Below, piece by piece: positions 41,598-51,692 of a stretch of 64,000 nucleotides of DNA. The stretch's first letter is position 1; every line of letters begins with the position of its first letter. A program made the translations under genes and the position numbers. The notes beneath the pieces are model-generated. The model made no database searches. It was not told the origin of the DNA and was given only the letters and a program-made list of their open reading frames with translations. Source of the DNA: JBDREC01 sp043820105 [NCBI: Pseudomonadota bacterium] (GTDB lineage Bacteria > Bdellovibrionota_F > JAHFAK01); assembly GCA_043820105.1 (NCBI GenBank), contig JBDREC010000012.1:1-64000 (forward strand), given 5' to 3'.

Positions 41598-42786
41598 CCC
41601 CTTGCTCAGCCGTACTAACCAGCTTCACCTCAAATCCAAGCTTCCTAGCTGTATCAATATGAATCTTCAAAAGCTTAAACAAACTTTCATCTGTTGTAAA
41701 AAGCTGTTTTTCCTCTTCCTTTTTAGCGGTATTATCAATGAGCACTTCCCCTGTTGATCTGTCTCTAAACGCAAAAACTGGATCACTTTTTTTATCGCCT
41801 TCCCAGCCAATCCCTTCTCCTGGATTTCGCCGTGTTAAAATGACGATTTGCCCATTTTCACTTAAAACCCTATCCATTTCCAGAAGCTGTTTTTCAATAA
41901 TAAATTCATTATTTTCTCTTCTCAACCAAGGAAGGTTTCTTGAAACAATTAGATCAACACTATTATCTATAAAAGGTAAACTTGCTGCCATTGCTGTAAA
42001 GCCACCAGTTTCTGTTAATTGACCGTCAATAAAAGTGCAGCCAGGGCAAGCTGGAGAATTGCCTTGACCAATTTCAATTGTTATATATTCATTTTCACTT
42101 TCTGAATTTAGTATTACATCTAGTTCTTCCTCCTGAGCCTTTTCAATATCTTCAAATCTATTTATAGGTTCACTAAGATCAAATTCAGGCATACTATTTT
42201 TTTTATGGTTTGTGCTTCTATTTCCATTATACAATCTCAAACCATGAAACTCGACACCATTAACTGACTGAATAAATTTAAAACCTACTTCTTCAGCTAT
42301 ATCAACAATCATGCTCATTGCATTTACTCCATTACCACTACCTCTTTTTAAAATAAAAATTTCATCTTCAGTTACTCGCTTCCATTCACTTAAAACCTCC
42401 TTAATTTCTGATCTTTGGGAGAATCTTGAAAAGTCAAAATCAATGCTTATTAAAGTGTAAATCCTTGCATTTCCAAAGGGAATATTATTTGGCCTTGAAA
42501 TCATGCCTCCGTTAAGGTTTTCTCTGCCTTGTGTAAAAATATAGCCCATTCTTTTAAAAGCAGGTTCATTTTCCCCATCAACTATTTCAACCCAATTATG
42601 AGCTACCTTTTCCCAATCAAGAATCCTTTGCTTAATTGAATTATCATATATTTTTTCATAGCTTATTTGGGAATAGCTTTTAGATCCTTCAAAAAGATCA
42701 AGGCAATTAGGAAAAGTTGCTTGTGCAAAAAAAAGAATATAAGTAATCACAATTATATACATTATTAAATTCTTTTTCAATTTCAT
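41572..42786 (-). CDS. Exported protein with a C-terminal class I methyltransferase-like domain
   Basis: 404 residues from the ATG at 42786 (ggagcagtg upstream); an ATG 13 codons earlier would put a charged stretch before the signal peptide. The signal peptide or N-terminal anchor is about residues 3-24 (KLKKNLIMYIIVITYILFFA). The C-terminal 200 residues look like a SAM-binding Rossmann fold: ITIEIGQGNSPACPGC (motif I, though GQGNSP is unusual), AAASLPFIDNSVDLIVSRNLPW (the DxxFD...S region) and EMDRVLSENGQIVILTRRNP (post-motif). An exported methyltransferase would lack a SAM supply, so the domain may have another role or stay on the cytoplasmic side. Confidence 0.75.
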   Translation of the reverse strand: MKLKKNLIMYIIVITYILFFAQATFPNCLDLFEGSKSYSQISYEKIYDNSIKQRILDWEKVAHNWVEIVDGENEPAFKRMGYIFTQGRENLNGGMISRPNNIPFGNARIYTLISIDFDFSRFSQRSEIKEVLSEWKRVTEDEIFILKRGSGNGVNAMSMIVDIAEEVGFKFIQSVNGVEFHGLRLYNGNRSTNHKKNSMPEFDLSEPINRFEDIEKAQEEELDVILNSESENEYITIEIGQGNSPACPGCTFIDGQLTETGGFTAMAASLPFIDNSVDLIVSRNLPWLRRENNEFIIEKQLLEMDRVLSENGQIVILTRRNPGEGIGWEGDKKSDPVFAFRDRSTGEVLIDNTAKKEEEKQLFTTDESLFKLLKIHIDTARKLGFEVKLVSTAEQGGIILSRED

Positions 42787-43126
42787 CACTGCTCCGTAGA
42801 AATGGCTTTTTTTTAATTCATCCAATATTCGTTTTGGACAATTGCAAGATGCAAGCCAAAGCGAGCTCTGAATATTACACTAACATATCATAAACTTATA
42901 TATTCTTATTATATTCAATTAACAAAAACCTGTGCAATTTCTGCCAAATATTATTTTAAATTTTGGATTTTGAATTTTGGATTTTAAAAAATTTGCGTCC
43001 TCTTGTCCTTCATTAATTATTAATTGTTGATTATTGATTATTGATTATTTTCCCTACTCAAGTGAAATACCTCACAGCTTTAGAATTCTCAACAATCAAC
43101 ATTCAATTCTCAATCTTCAATGATTT
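42787..43126. other. Intergenic region with heptamer repeats
   Basis: 42957-42987 has ttttgga/ttttgaa units. 43013-43050 has ttaatta/ttgatta units and 43088-43125 has caacaat/caattct/caatctt units, related to direct repeat A but interrupted by a unique 30-bp segment. No gene seen. Confidence 0.65.
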
Positions 43127-43540
43127 TTATTCGACTATTTTGGTTGAAATGCCTATTCGATTCAAACCTAGAACCTTAGCCATATCCATAACTCTGACCA
43201 CTATTCCATGCGAAACTCTTCGGTCTGCTTCAATAACAATTACCTTGTTTTTGCTTTCTATAGAGGTCTGTTTTAATAAAGCTGCTAGCTCATTTCTATC
43301 CATCACTTTATTATTTTTTTTATTAATATATTTTCCATCAAGAGTGATTATGATATGAAGAGCTTCGTCTTTTGCAATTCCCTTGGCAGAAGCTGCTTTT
43401 GGCAGGTCTATATTTAACAAATTAGGTTTTTCAAAGGTTGTTGTTATCATAAGAAAGATTAAAAGGGTAAAAACAACATCCACAAGTGGTGTAATGTCGA
43501 TTCGAAAGTGTCTTCTCTGTCTAATGCTTGTGAATTTCAT
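43127..43540 (-). CDS. exbD: Biopolymer transport protein ExbD/TolR
   Basis: 137 residues, one membrane helix (18-38) with the conserved proton-path Asp21 in TPLVDVVFTLLIFLMIT, then a periplasmic domain. It acts with the MotA/TolQ/ExbB partner three bases upstream to energise an outer-membrane process. Whether it serves TolA-Pal or TonB cannot be told; neither gene is in the window. Confidence 0.94.
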   Translation of the reverse strand: MKFTSIRQRRHFRIDITPLVDVVFTLLIFLMITTTFEKPNLLNIDLPKAASAKGIAKDEALHIIITLDGKYINKKNNKVMDRNELAALLKQTSIESKNKVIVIEADRRVSHGIVVRVMDMAKVLGLNRIGISTKIVE

Positions 43541-43543
43541 TAA

Positions 43544-44149
43544 TTATTTGTCTTTCTTAAACTTATCAACTATTCGCAGAGAAACCTCTTCTAAATTACT
43601 AACTAAGCCATCTATTCTGCCTTCCAGGTATCTAGCGAATAAAAAGGTTGGAATAGCAACAGAAAGGCCAGCAACAGTTGTTATTAAGGCTGAATAAATA
43701 CCACCAGATATAACTTTAATATTACCAGAACCAGTTGCTTCAATCCTGGAAAACACTTCAATCATTCCTAGTACTGTGCCCAAAAGCCCAATTAATGGGG
43801 CGACTCCAGCTATTGCATTTAAAATATTTAAAAATCTTTCAAGCCGCATTGCTTCGCGCCTGCCTGATCCTTCTACTCTTTCTTTTATCATATCTCTTGA
43901 TGAAGTTTGCACTTCAAATCCAGCAGTTAAAACACGTGCTATTGCGGATTCATTGCTTGTACATAAAGTATGCGCTTCAGAAATTTTATTTTCATCCACC
44001 AAATTTTCAACTTGAGAAATAAATTTATTAGGAAGCACATTAGATAGCCTCAAAGTCCAAATTCGCTCTAGCAATATTGCAATAGAAGCAATTGAACAAA
44101 TAAGAATGGGCCACATTAAATAACCACCCTTTAATATGAATTCATACAT
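43544..44149 (-). CDS. exbB: MotA/TolQ/ExbB proton channel protein
   Basis: 201 residues, three membrane helices (about 10-30, 108-130, 150-172). The family region GVAPLIGLLGTVLGMIEVF and ISGGIYSALITTVAGLSVAIP is intact. First gene of an exbB-exbD pair. Ends within three bases of exbD. Confidence 0.94.
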   Translation of the reverse strand: MYEFILKGGYLMWPILICSIASIAILLERIWTLRLSNVLPNKFISQVENLVDENKISEAHTLCTSNESAIARVLTAGFEVQTSSRDMIKERVEGSGRREAMRLERFLNILNAIAGVAPLIGLLGTVLGMIEVFSRIEATGSGNIKVISGGIYSALITTVAGLSVAIPTFLFARYLEGRIDGLVSNLEEVSLRIVDKFKKDK

Positions 44150-44242
44150 CTGATTTCCTTATGATTAAGTTCGCAATGATAATAATTCCAGGAAGACAAA
44201 AGTCAATATATACGTAAATAGGTTGTGGGTGTCGAAGCCCGT

Positions 44243-46510
44243 TCAATAAAATGAATACGGATCTACATCAAGCCTAAGGTCAATTGAATTCTTGTTTGCT
44301 ATGTTTTGAATTTTTTCTAGATTGGCGTTTATGAAATCGTCAAACTTTTTTCTGTCATATATTTTTAATAGAATTTGATATCTGAATTTATTGTTTATTT
44401 TGAATATTGGTGACTGGCTTGGACCGAAGACTTGCATAAAGTCTTCGTTTATTGTCTTTTCTCTTAAGATTTCCGCAATTTTTCCTGACATATATTCTAC
44501 ATCGTTCTCTGCTTTGGAAGATAGTTTTAATAATACAAGTCTTACAAATGGTGGAAAGTGGATTTGGCTTCTCAGGGCTTCTTCTTGCTGATAGAAACTG
44601 TGATAATCTTGTTTGCTTGCGCAAGTTATACTGTAGTGTTCAGGATTATATGTTTGAATGAAAACCTTTCCTGGAAATTTGTCTCGGCCTGATCTTCCAG
44701 CAACTTGTGTTATAAGTTGAAAAGTTCTTTCAGGGGCTCTAAAATCAGGGATACCTAAAGATATGTCAGCAGCCACAATTCCAATTAAAGAAACCTTTGG
44801 AAAATCAAGACCCTTGGTTATCATTTGAGTACCAATGACAATGTCTATTTCATCAGCTAGCATATTTTTGTAAAATTCTTCATAGTGATTTCTGCTAGTT
44901 ACTGTATCTGAATCCATTCTTTTAATTCTGGCTTTAGGAAAGGCAAGCCTCACCTCTTCTTCCACCTTTTGAGTTCCAAGACCCAATTCAATTAATGAGT
45001 TTTTGGAGCATTCATAACAATATTGATCATGAATTTTTTCATAGGTACAATAATGACAAATCAGTTTATTTGCACTTTCATGATAGGTCAGTGAAATAGA
45101 GCAATTCGGACATTTTGTAATTTCACCACAGAGGCTACACAGAACAACAGAAGCATAGCCTCTTCTATTAATAAAAAGTATGGTTTGTAAACCTTTTTGC
45201 AGATTATCATATATGGCTTCTTTTAATTCCTCTGCTAAAATCTTTCTTTCACCAAATTCCTTGCCCTCTTCTTTCATATCAATAATTTTAACTTCAGGCA
45301 TGGCAAGGTCTTTAACTCTTTTAGGAAGATTTAAAAGATGATATTTTTCATGTTTTGCATTGAAATAACTTTCAATTATTGGTGTTGCTGAACCTAAAAT
45401 AACAGTTGAATTTGTGAACTTTGCTCTAACAATAGCTATATCTCTTGCATTATAGGTAAACTCAGTGTCCTGCTTATAACTTGTCTCATGTTCTTCATCA
45501 ATAGCAATTATTCCCAGGTTTTTTATTTGAAGAAAAATTGCACTTCTTGCTCCAACTGCTACTTTGACTTCTCCTGTTTTTATGCGATTCAACTCAACAG
45601 TTCTTAACTTCTTTGAAAGAGCTGAATGAAAAACAGCAATTTTATCTCCAAATCTTGTCTTTAAAATTCTTTGCATTTGTGGAGTTAAAGATATTTCAGG
45701 CAGCAAAAAGATAGCCCCCATATCTTTTGAAATCGCGTATTCAATTGATCTTAAATAAACTTCTGTTTTGCCACTTCCAGTTACACCATGTAACAAGAAA
45801 ACCTTGAATTCATTTTCTTTGATGTTTTTTAATATTTCTTTTACTGATATATCTTGGTCATTATTTAAAATTGGGATATCTTGAGCATTAACTTTATAAG
45901 GCGCCTGAGTTTCCTGAATCACCCTTTTTGCTTTACTTATATTATAAAAAATTGAAACAAGCTTTTCCTTTAAAAGATATCTTATTGCTTTTTGATATTC
46001 TTTAGTAATTATGCCTTGCTTTAATTTTTTTTCTGGCAGTTCCTTGTTTTTTTTAAGCCTTGCATGAATTCGGAATAAAGCATTTTTATTTAACTTATCA
46101 AAACAGATATCATAACTTGTTTCATTAAGTTTAAAGACCTTGTTTATTTCAGGCATAATTTCTGAAAAACAGGCTGTTTTTATTACATATTGCAGATCCG
46201 TTTTATAATAATCAGCTATCCAGCGTAGCCACTTAAAATAGTCAGCTGAAATTATTTCCTCTGTTAAAACAAATTCAATATCTTTTACAAGTTTTAAGTT
46301 TGTTTCGGATTCAAATCCAACAATAAATCCATAGGCAAGTCTATATTGAAGAGGTACTATAACATTGCTTCCAATTTGAATGCTTTCCTGGTATTGCTTA
46401 GGAATTCTGTAAAGCAGATATGCAAGAGTTGAATCAAGAACTGTAACATAAGCATAGGAATACTGCATTTTATTCTTAACTTTTTTTTCTTTAATTTTTT
46501 CGCCTGTCAT
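44243..46510 (-). CDS. priA: Primosomal protein N' (replication restart helicase)
   Basis: 755 residues. It reloads the replisome at stalled forks. 3'-DNA-binding region at the N-terminus (YSYAYVTVLDSTLAYLLYRI), Walker A GVTGSGKTEVYL, DEEHETSYKQ (Walker B), and a zinc-binding region with paired Cys (CSLCGEITKCPNC, CHYC, CYEC). Helicase motifs V/VI: GTQMITKGLDFP and TQVAGRSGR. The start is not certain: ATG at 46510 or the Met 14 codons later; neither has a good ribosome binding site. Confidence 0.96.
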   Translation of the reverse strand: MTGEKIKEKKVKNKMQYSYAYVTVLDSTLAYLLYRIPKQYQESIQIGSNVIVPLQYRLAYGFIVGFESETNLKLVKDIEFVLTEEIISADYFKWLRWIADYYKTDLQYVIKTACFSEIMPEINKVFKLNETSYDICFDKLNKNALFRIHARLKKNKELPEKKLKQGIITKEYQKAIRYLLKEKLVSIFYNISKAKRVIQETQAPYKVNAQDIPILNNDQDISVKEILKNIKENEFKVFLLHGVTGSGKTEVYLRSIEYAISKDMGAIFLLPEISLTPQMQRILKTRFGDKIAVFHSALSKKLRTVELNRIKTGEVKVAVGARSAIFLQIKNLGIIAIDEEHETSYKQDTEFTYNARDIAIVRAKFTNSTVILGSATPIIESYFNAKHEKYHLLNLPKRVKDLAMPEVKIIDMKEEGKEFGERKILAEELKEAIYDNLQKGLQTILFINRRGYASVVLCSLCGEITKCPNCSISLTYHESANKLICHYCTYEKIHDQYCYECSKNSLIELGLGTQKVEEEVRLAFPKARIKRMDSDTVTSRNHYEEFYKNMLADEIDIVIGTQMITKGLDFPKVSLIGIVAADISLGIPDFRAPERTFQLITQVAGRSGRDKFPGKVFIQTYNPEHYSITCASKQDYHSFYQQEEALRSQIHFPPFVRLVLLKLSSKAENDVEYMSGKIAEILREKTINEDFMQVFGPSQSPIFKINNKFRYQILLKIYDRKKFDDFINANLEKIQNIANKNSIDLRLDVDPYSFY

Positions 46511-46533
46511 CAGTATTTCAGTAGCTTCAATAT

Positions 46534-47355
46534 TTAATTAATAAAACGAAAGCGCTTATAATAGTCTTCTATGGTTTGATAAAATAGTTTTTCAGTTGAT
46601 ATGGGTAGGTCCTGAGCCAGATCATTAATAACACAATTATTATTCAGGTCATTTTTTTTATGTGATAAATATATTCTTTCTTCTTTTATTTTATCATTAA
46701 CATAAAATTTGATATTCTTTGGTATAAAGCCAAGGTCCTTTATTTTAGCATAATCAGCGAATACAATTTTAAAACTATATCCTTTTTCCGATGATATTTT
46801 AAATTCTAATGGATAAAAACCATCCTTTTTTAATAAAAGTGTCGGTTTTGTCTTTTGATTCTCACCATGACCAATAAGATAAGCGAAATCTTTGCCAGCT
46901 TGAGCTAAGGTTTGTTTTTCCAGAGAAAATCCGAGGCTAATAAGATTATTTTTTAAGGTTTCTACATTCCTTGATGAAAATATAAGTTCAGGCAAATAAT
47001 AATAGCTCATATTACTTATTTCCATTTTGTCATTCACCAAGGACCGTATCATAATGCTCTTATTGCAAAAGCTATCCTTGAATGCTGAAATTATCCAAAA
47101 TTGTTCATCACTATCGAAAGTTACAATATATTCGCCATCCCTGAGTAAATGCTCTTCGTCAAGATTGGCTTTAACAGTATAATTAATAATTACATTTTGC
47201 TTTATTTCCAATTTAGAAATCATCTTTTCAAAACAAAAATCGAGTTTTGGAATATAGGCAAAAATACTGAAGCTAAATAAAAACATAATAAATAAAGCTA
47301 CCTTTTTCACAGAAAAACTCCTTTTAAAACCCTTGTTATAAAAATAATATTTCAT
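46534..47355 (-). CDS. Exported protein, possibly LolA-like
   Basis: 273 residues. N-terminal signal peptide about residues 14-33 (SVKKVALFIMFLFSFSIFAY), preceded by an unusually long basic N-terminus (KYYFYNKGFKRSF); the start may be the Val/Lys region instead. The rest is beta-rich with repeated patterns such as YIVTFDSDEQFWIISAF and YPLEFKISSEKGYSFKIVF that recall LolA/outer-membrane lipoprotein-sorting folds, though I cannot assign it firmly. It sits 23 bp upstream of priA on the same strand. Confidence 0.7.
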   Translation of the reverse strand: MKYYFYNKGFKRSFSVKKVALFIMFLFSFSIFAYIPKLDFCFEKMISKLEIKQNVIINYTVKANLDEEHLLRDGEYIVTFDSDEQFWIISAFKDSFCNKSIMIRSLVNDKMEISNMSYYYLPELIFSSRNVETLKNNLISLGFSLEKQTLAQAGKDFAYLIGHGENQKTKPTLLLKKDGFYPLEFKISSEKGYSFKIVFADYAKIKDLGFIPKNIKFYVNDKIKEERIYLSHKKNDLNNNCVINDLAQDLPISTEKLFYQTIEDYYKRFRFIN

Positions 47356-47451
47356 TAAATTGTTACATCATTATATTAAAGTGGTCAAGTTCAACCAAAG
47401 AAAGTATTTTTTACTTTGCATTTTTTGTTACTTTTATTTAATTCTTATTTT

Positions 47452-49536
47452 ATGGATATCCAATTAAGACATATAAAAAATGTAGGTCCTAAAACACTTG
47501 AAAGTTTTTCATCCAAGGAGATTTATACTGTTGAAGACCTACTTTGCAATTTTCCAAGAAAATATCAGGACAGAAGATATATAACCAATATTTCATTTTT
47601 AAAAGATAATGAAGAATATGTTGTGAAAGGGAAAATTGCAAAACTTTATTTCTCCTATCTAAAAAGTAAAAAGAGAAGCTTTGATATATTAATAGAAGAT
47701 GGAACAGGCAGGCTGCACATTAGATTTTTCAACTATAATTATAAGCATGTTAGCTCCTTGTATCGCAAAGGACAAATTGTGATTTTGTTTGGCAAAGTTA
47801 ATTACTTTAAAAATGAAAAAACAATGATACACCCTGAAGTAGAAATTCTTGGCAAGCATCATAAAGACGAATTAAAAACATCAGGTCGAATTCTGCCTAT
47901 TTATTCTGAAATTGAGGGTATATATCAAAAAAATCTTAGAAAGATTGTATCTTATGCTATGGAAGCAATAGCAGAGCAATTAAGCTCAAAGCTTCCTGAG
48001 CCATTATCAAATGACTGTGAAAAGGTTACCTTAAAAGAAGCTTTAAAGCGCATTCACTATCCTAAAATTGATGACAATCTTGCTGATTTAAATCAAGGAT
48101 CGTCAAAGTATCATAAGCGATTTATTTATGATGAGATATTTTATTATCTGTTAGCACTTAAAATTCTTAAAGCAAAAATAAAAAATGAAATTGCTTTACA
48201 AATAAAATGGGACCCTGGTTTACAAAAGTCTATTCTGGGCAAACTTGATTTTACACTTACCAAAAGCCAGCTTGAAGCATTAAAAGATATATCTGTAGAC
48301 TTTGATAAAAAGCATCCCATGTCACGAATCTTAGTTGGAGATGTGGGTTGTGGAAAAACTTTAGTTGCAATGATTGCTGCCATACAAGCTGTTAAATCAA
48401 ATACCCAGGCTTGTATAGTTTGCCCAACTAAAATTCTAGCCAAGCAGCACTATAATTATTTTAAAAAAATTACCCAAAGCCTTTTTGTAAATATTAGACT
48501 TTTAACAAGTGATCTTTTAACAGATGAAAAAGAAATAACTTTAAATGAACTAAAAAATGGAGACTGCCACATTGTAATTGGAACTCACTCTTTAATTCAA
48601 GATCAGGTTGATTTTAAAAACTTAGGATTTGTAGTTATCGATGAACAACAACGCTTTGGCCTAAATCAAAGATCACATTTTTTTACCAAAGGATTTAAAC
48701 CGCATACTTTAACAATGACAGCAACACCAATTCCAAGATCCTGTGCTTTGCTACTATTTGGTGAACTTGATATAACAATTATGACTGATCACCCAAGGCT
48801 AGAGACCAAGATTGATACAAGTGTTATTGCTGAAAATCAATTTGCATCAATAAAAGAAAAGCTAATAAAAAGAATTGAAAATGGAAGCAAAATATTTATA
48901 GTTTGTCCGTATATAGAAAGCGAAGCTAAAATTAATGTTAATCAAACATATAAAAAAGTAACTGAAGAATACTTTCCTGGCATTCCTAGTTCAATGATAC
49001 ACGGCAAGATTGAAAGTTCAAAAAAGGATGAAAGGCTTGCTGCCTTTAATTCTGGAAAAATTAAAATATTAGTTTCTACAACAATAATTGAAGTAGGTAT
49101 TGATATTCAAGAAGCAGACACAATGCTTATTTTCGACGCCTGTGCTTTTGGATTATCTCAGCTGCATCAACTGCGAGGTCGAATTGGTCGTATGGGACAG
49201 GAATCTTTATGCTATTTAGTATATACAGAAAAAGATGAAGTTCATTCTGTTAACCGTTTAAATAGATTTTCCGAGCTCAATGATGGATTTGAAATAGCCA
49301 AACTTGATATGGACCTGCGCGGAAAAGGTGAATTTCTGGGAATCCGGCAAAGCGGGAGATCTGAATTAAAATTCATTGAACATATAAATGACACAATACT
49401 AGTAGAAAAGGTTATTGCTACAGTAGAAAATATTATTAGTAAGGACAAAGAATTACAAAATAAAAAAAATACTGAATACAAAGCTGAAGCCATAAATAGA
49501 TGGGGACTAAAGATGGAAATTGGAAAAATGGTATAA
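47452..49536 (+). CDS. recG: ATP-dependent DNA helicase RecG
   Basis: 694 residues from the ATG at 47452; a TTG 12 codons earlier is rejected as it would add a short hydrophobic leader. RecG remodels stalled forks and branched DNA. The N-terminal wedge (OB-fold) is about 1-200 (NVGPKTLESFSSKEIYTVED). Helicase motifs: Walker A GDVGCGKTLVA, DEQQRFGLNQR (Walker B), TMTATPIPRSCALLLFGELD, VGIDIQEADTMLI and QLRGRIGRMGQ. Length is normal. Confidence 0.96.
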   Translation: MDIQLRHIKNVGPKTLESFSSKEIYTVEDLLCNFPRKYQDRRYITNISFLKDNEEYVVKGKIAKLYFSYLKSKKRSFDILIEDGTGRLHIRFFNYNYKHVSSLYRKGQIVILFGKVNYFKNEKTMIHPEVEILGKHHKDELKTSGRILPIYSEIEGIYQKNLRKIVSYAMEAIAEQLSSKLPEPLSNDCEKVTLKEALKRIHYPKIDDNLADLNQGSSKYHKRFIYDEIFYYLLALKILKAKIKNEIALQIKWDPGLQKSILGKLDFTLTKSQLEALKDISVDFDKKHPMSRILVGDVGCGKTLVAMIAAIQAVKSNTQACIVCPTKILAKQHYNYFKKITQSLFVNIRLLTSDLLTDEKEITLNELKNGDCHIVIGTHSLIQDQVDFKNLGFVVIDEQQRFGLNQRSHFFTKGFKPHTLTMTATPIPRSCALLLFGELDITIMTDHPRLETKIDTSVIAENQFASIKEKLIKRIENGSKIFIVCPYIESEAKINVNQTYKKVTEEYFPGIPSSMIHGKIESSKKDERLAAFNSGKIKILVSTTIIEVGIDIQEADTMLIFDACAFGLSQLHQLRGRIGRMGQESLCYLVYTEKDEVHSVNRLNRFSELNDGFEIAKLDMDLRGKGEFLGIRQSGRSELKFIEHINDTILVEKVIATVENIISKDKELQNKKNTEYKAEAINRWGLKMEIGKMV

Positions 49537-49576
49537 GATAAGTGGTAAGCTGTAAGTGGTAAGTGGTAAGTTGTTG
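49537..49576. repeat. Heptamer repeat (GTAAGTG/GTAAGCT) after recG
   Basis: Units ataagtg, gtaagct, gtaagtg, gtaagtg and gtaagtt follow the recG stop. Confidence 0.75.
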
Positions 49577-49631
49577 CTTGCTTGTTGTGTGTTTTTGGTT
49601 GGTATAAAAATATTTGGATAGGATAAGTTAC

Positions 49632-50489
49632 ATGAAAAATAGATTGCTGAAACCTGAGTGGTTGAAAAAAAAGATAGAGTACTCAGAAGAGTATCATGAA
49701 CTTAAGAAGTTTCTTAGAAGATCTAGTTTAAATACTGTTTGTGAGGAAGCTCGCTGTCCTAACATTTGCGAATGTTTTAAAAATAAAACTGCTACTTTTA
49801 TGATATTGGGTTCTGTCTGCTCAAGAAACTGTTCCTTTTGTGCCATAGATTCAAAAGACAAGAGCCCTATTCCAATTGAAAAATTAAAAAATGAACCTCT
49901 TGAAATTGCTCAGGCTGTTAATAAACTAAAACTAAAACATGTTGTTATAACCTCAGTAACAAGAGATGATCTGCCAGACCAAGGTGTATCGCAGTTCAAA
50001 AAAACAATTAAAGCAATTAATAATGCAAATCCAAACATTAGTATTGAAATTCTAACACCTGATTTTAGTGCAAATAAAGATATTTTAGAAGAATTATCAA
50101 AGGAAAGTTTCCATATTTTTAATCATAATATTGAAACAGTTAAGAGACTTTATAAGGAAGTCAGACCTCAAGCTATTTATGAAAGATCCTTAAAAGTTCT
50201 TTCACTGATGGCTTCATTAAATAAAGAACTAATAATAAAATCAGGCTTTATGTTAGGCCTAGGTGAAAAAGAAGATGAAGTAATAAAACTTTTAGAAGAT
50301 CTTTATAATGCTTCATGCAGTTCTGTGACTATTGGTCAATATTTAAGACCAAGCCTTAAAAACTATGAAGTTTCAGAATATGTAAAAGAAGAGAAGTTTA
50401 TTGAATATGAGATGATAGCAAAAAGGATTGGTTTTAAATATGTTTTTTCCGCACCTTATGTCAGGAGTTCCTATATGGCAGGGCTGTAA
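49632..50489 (+). CDS. lipA: Lipoyl synthase (radical SAM)
   Basis: 285 residues from the ATG at 49632 (aggataag upstream). It inserts two sulfurs into protein-bound octanoyl groups. Both cluster motifs are visible: the auxiliary cluster Cys37, Cys42, Cys48 (CEEARCPNICEC) and the radical-SAM cluster Cys63, Cys67, Cys70 (CSRNCSFC). The C-terminal Ser ligand lies in YVRSSYMAG. No lipB or lplA is nearby. Single gene between repeats and a convergent aldolase. Confidence 0.96.
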   Translation: MKNRLLKPEWLKKKIEYSEEYHELKKFLRRSSLNTVCEEARCPNICECFKNKTATFMILGSVCSRNCSFCAIDSKDKSPIPIEKLKNEPLEIAQAVNKLKLKHVVITSVTRDDLPDQGVSQFKKTIKAINNANPNISIEILTPDFSANKDILEELSKESFHIFNHNIETVKRLYKEVRPQAIYERSLKVLSLMASLNKELIIKSGFMLGLGEKEDEVIKLLEDLYNASCSSVTIGQYLRPSLKNYEVSEYVKEEKFIEYEMIAKRIGFKYVFSAPYVRSSYMAGL

Positions 50490-50517
50490 AAAAAGAAGAT
50501 TGATGTAGTAGTGGGTA

Positions 50518-51546
50518 TTAGAATATTTTTTTAAAAGCTTCAGCTGCTTGCAGACAAGCTTCTTGGCTTACCATCAGATTTGTTACAGCTCGGACTTGAT
50601 GATCTGAGATTGGGAGAGTCAATACTCCTGCTTCTTGCCATTTTTGGCAAACTTCTACAGCTGTTTTACCTGTCTTCTTAACATCAAAAATTACTATGTT
50701 GGTTTGTACATAATCTAGATCAATTGAAACCCCAGGAATTTCTGAAACACCTTTAGCTATAATTTGTGCATTTTCATGATCATTTCTAAGCCGGTCAATA
50801 TTGTTAACAAGTGCGAAAATCGCTGCATTTGCTAAGATTCCAGCCTGCCTTAAGCCTCCTCCAAGCATTTTTCTAACTCTTTTGGCTCTCTCTATAAAAT
50901 CCTTTGAACCAGCTATACATGAACCAATTGGAGCACCTAAGCCTTTTGAAAAGCATACTGAGACTGTATCAGCGCAACTTGCATATTCCTCAAGTGAAAT
51001 GCCTGTTGCAACGTGAGCATTCCAAAGTCTTGCACCATCAAGATGTAGATAAATATTATTTTCCTCACAAAGACTTTTAATGTTTTTTATTTCTTGTAAA
51101 GGAAAAATTATTCCACCTGCCCTATTATGTGTGTTTTCTAAACTTACTATTTTTGTTCCAGGAGTGTGCAAATCTTTTTTTCTTAAAACTTTTTTAATTT
51201 GATCTTTATACAAAATGCCGTGATCGCCATCGAGCATATTGGTCATTAATCCAGCAATAGAGGAAAGCCCAGCAACTTCGTAATTTACAATATGAGAAAA
51301 TCGTTCACAAATAACCTCATCACCATGCGAACTTAGAGTTTTAAGGCAAATTAAATTTCCCATAGTACCAGAAGGAACATATAGAGCAGCCTCTTTTCCG
51401 AGAATTTCAGCTGTCATTTTTTGTAGCTTAATAACAGTTGGATCATCTCCAAAAACATCATCGCCGACATTTGCATTTGCTAAAGCCTTTCTCATATTAT
51501 CACATGGTTTAGTAACTGTATCAGACCTCAAATCAATATATTGCAT
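50518..51546 (-). CDS. ltaE: L-threonine (low-specificity) aldolase
   Basis: 342 residues, fold-type I PLP enzyme. N-terminal IDLRSDTVTKPCDNMRKAL, glycine-rich PSGTMGNLICL, Asp/His region HLDGARLWNA and the PLP-binding Lys201 in VCFSKGLGAPIGS. It cleaves threonine or allo-threonine to glycine and acetaldehyde. Length and motifs are standard; convergent with lipA. Confidence 0.94.
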   Translation of the reverse strand: MQYIDLRSDTVTKPCDNMRKALANANVGDDVFGDDPTVIKLQKMTAEILGKEAALYVPSGTMGNLICLKTLSSHGDEVICERFSHIVNYEVAGLSSIAGLMTNMLDGDHGILYKDQIKKVLRKKDLHTPGTKIVSLENTHNRAGGIIFPLQEIKNIKSLCEENNIYLHLDGARLWNAHVATGISLEEYASCADTVSVCFSKGLGAPIGSCIAGSKDFIERAKRVRKMLGGGLRQAGILANAAIFALVNNIDRLRNDHENAQIIAKGVSEIPGVSIDLDYVQTNIVIFDVKKTGKTAVEVCQKWQEAGVLTLPISDHQVRAVTNLMVSQEACLQAAEAFKKIF

Positions 51547-51692
51547 TTTATGATTCTCCTAATCAAAATCCAAAATTCAAAATAATTTACTGCTACTTAA
51601 CTTTTTGTCAATCTTTCTGATAAAATTCATTTGACAATAGATAAAGATACTAATAAGCTTCCCTTTTTAAAATTTAAATATATATAAACATT

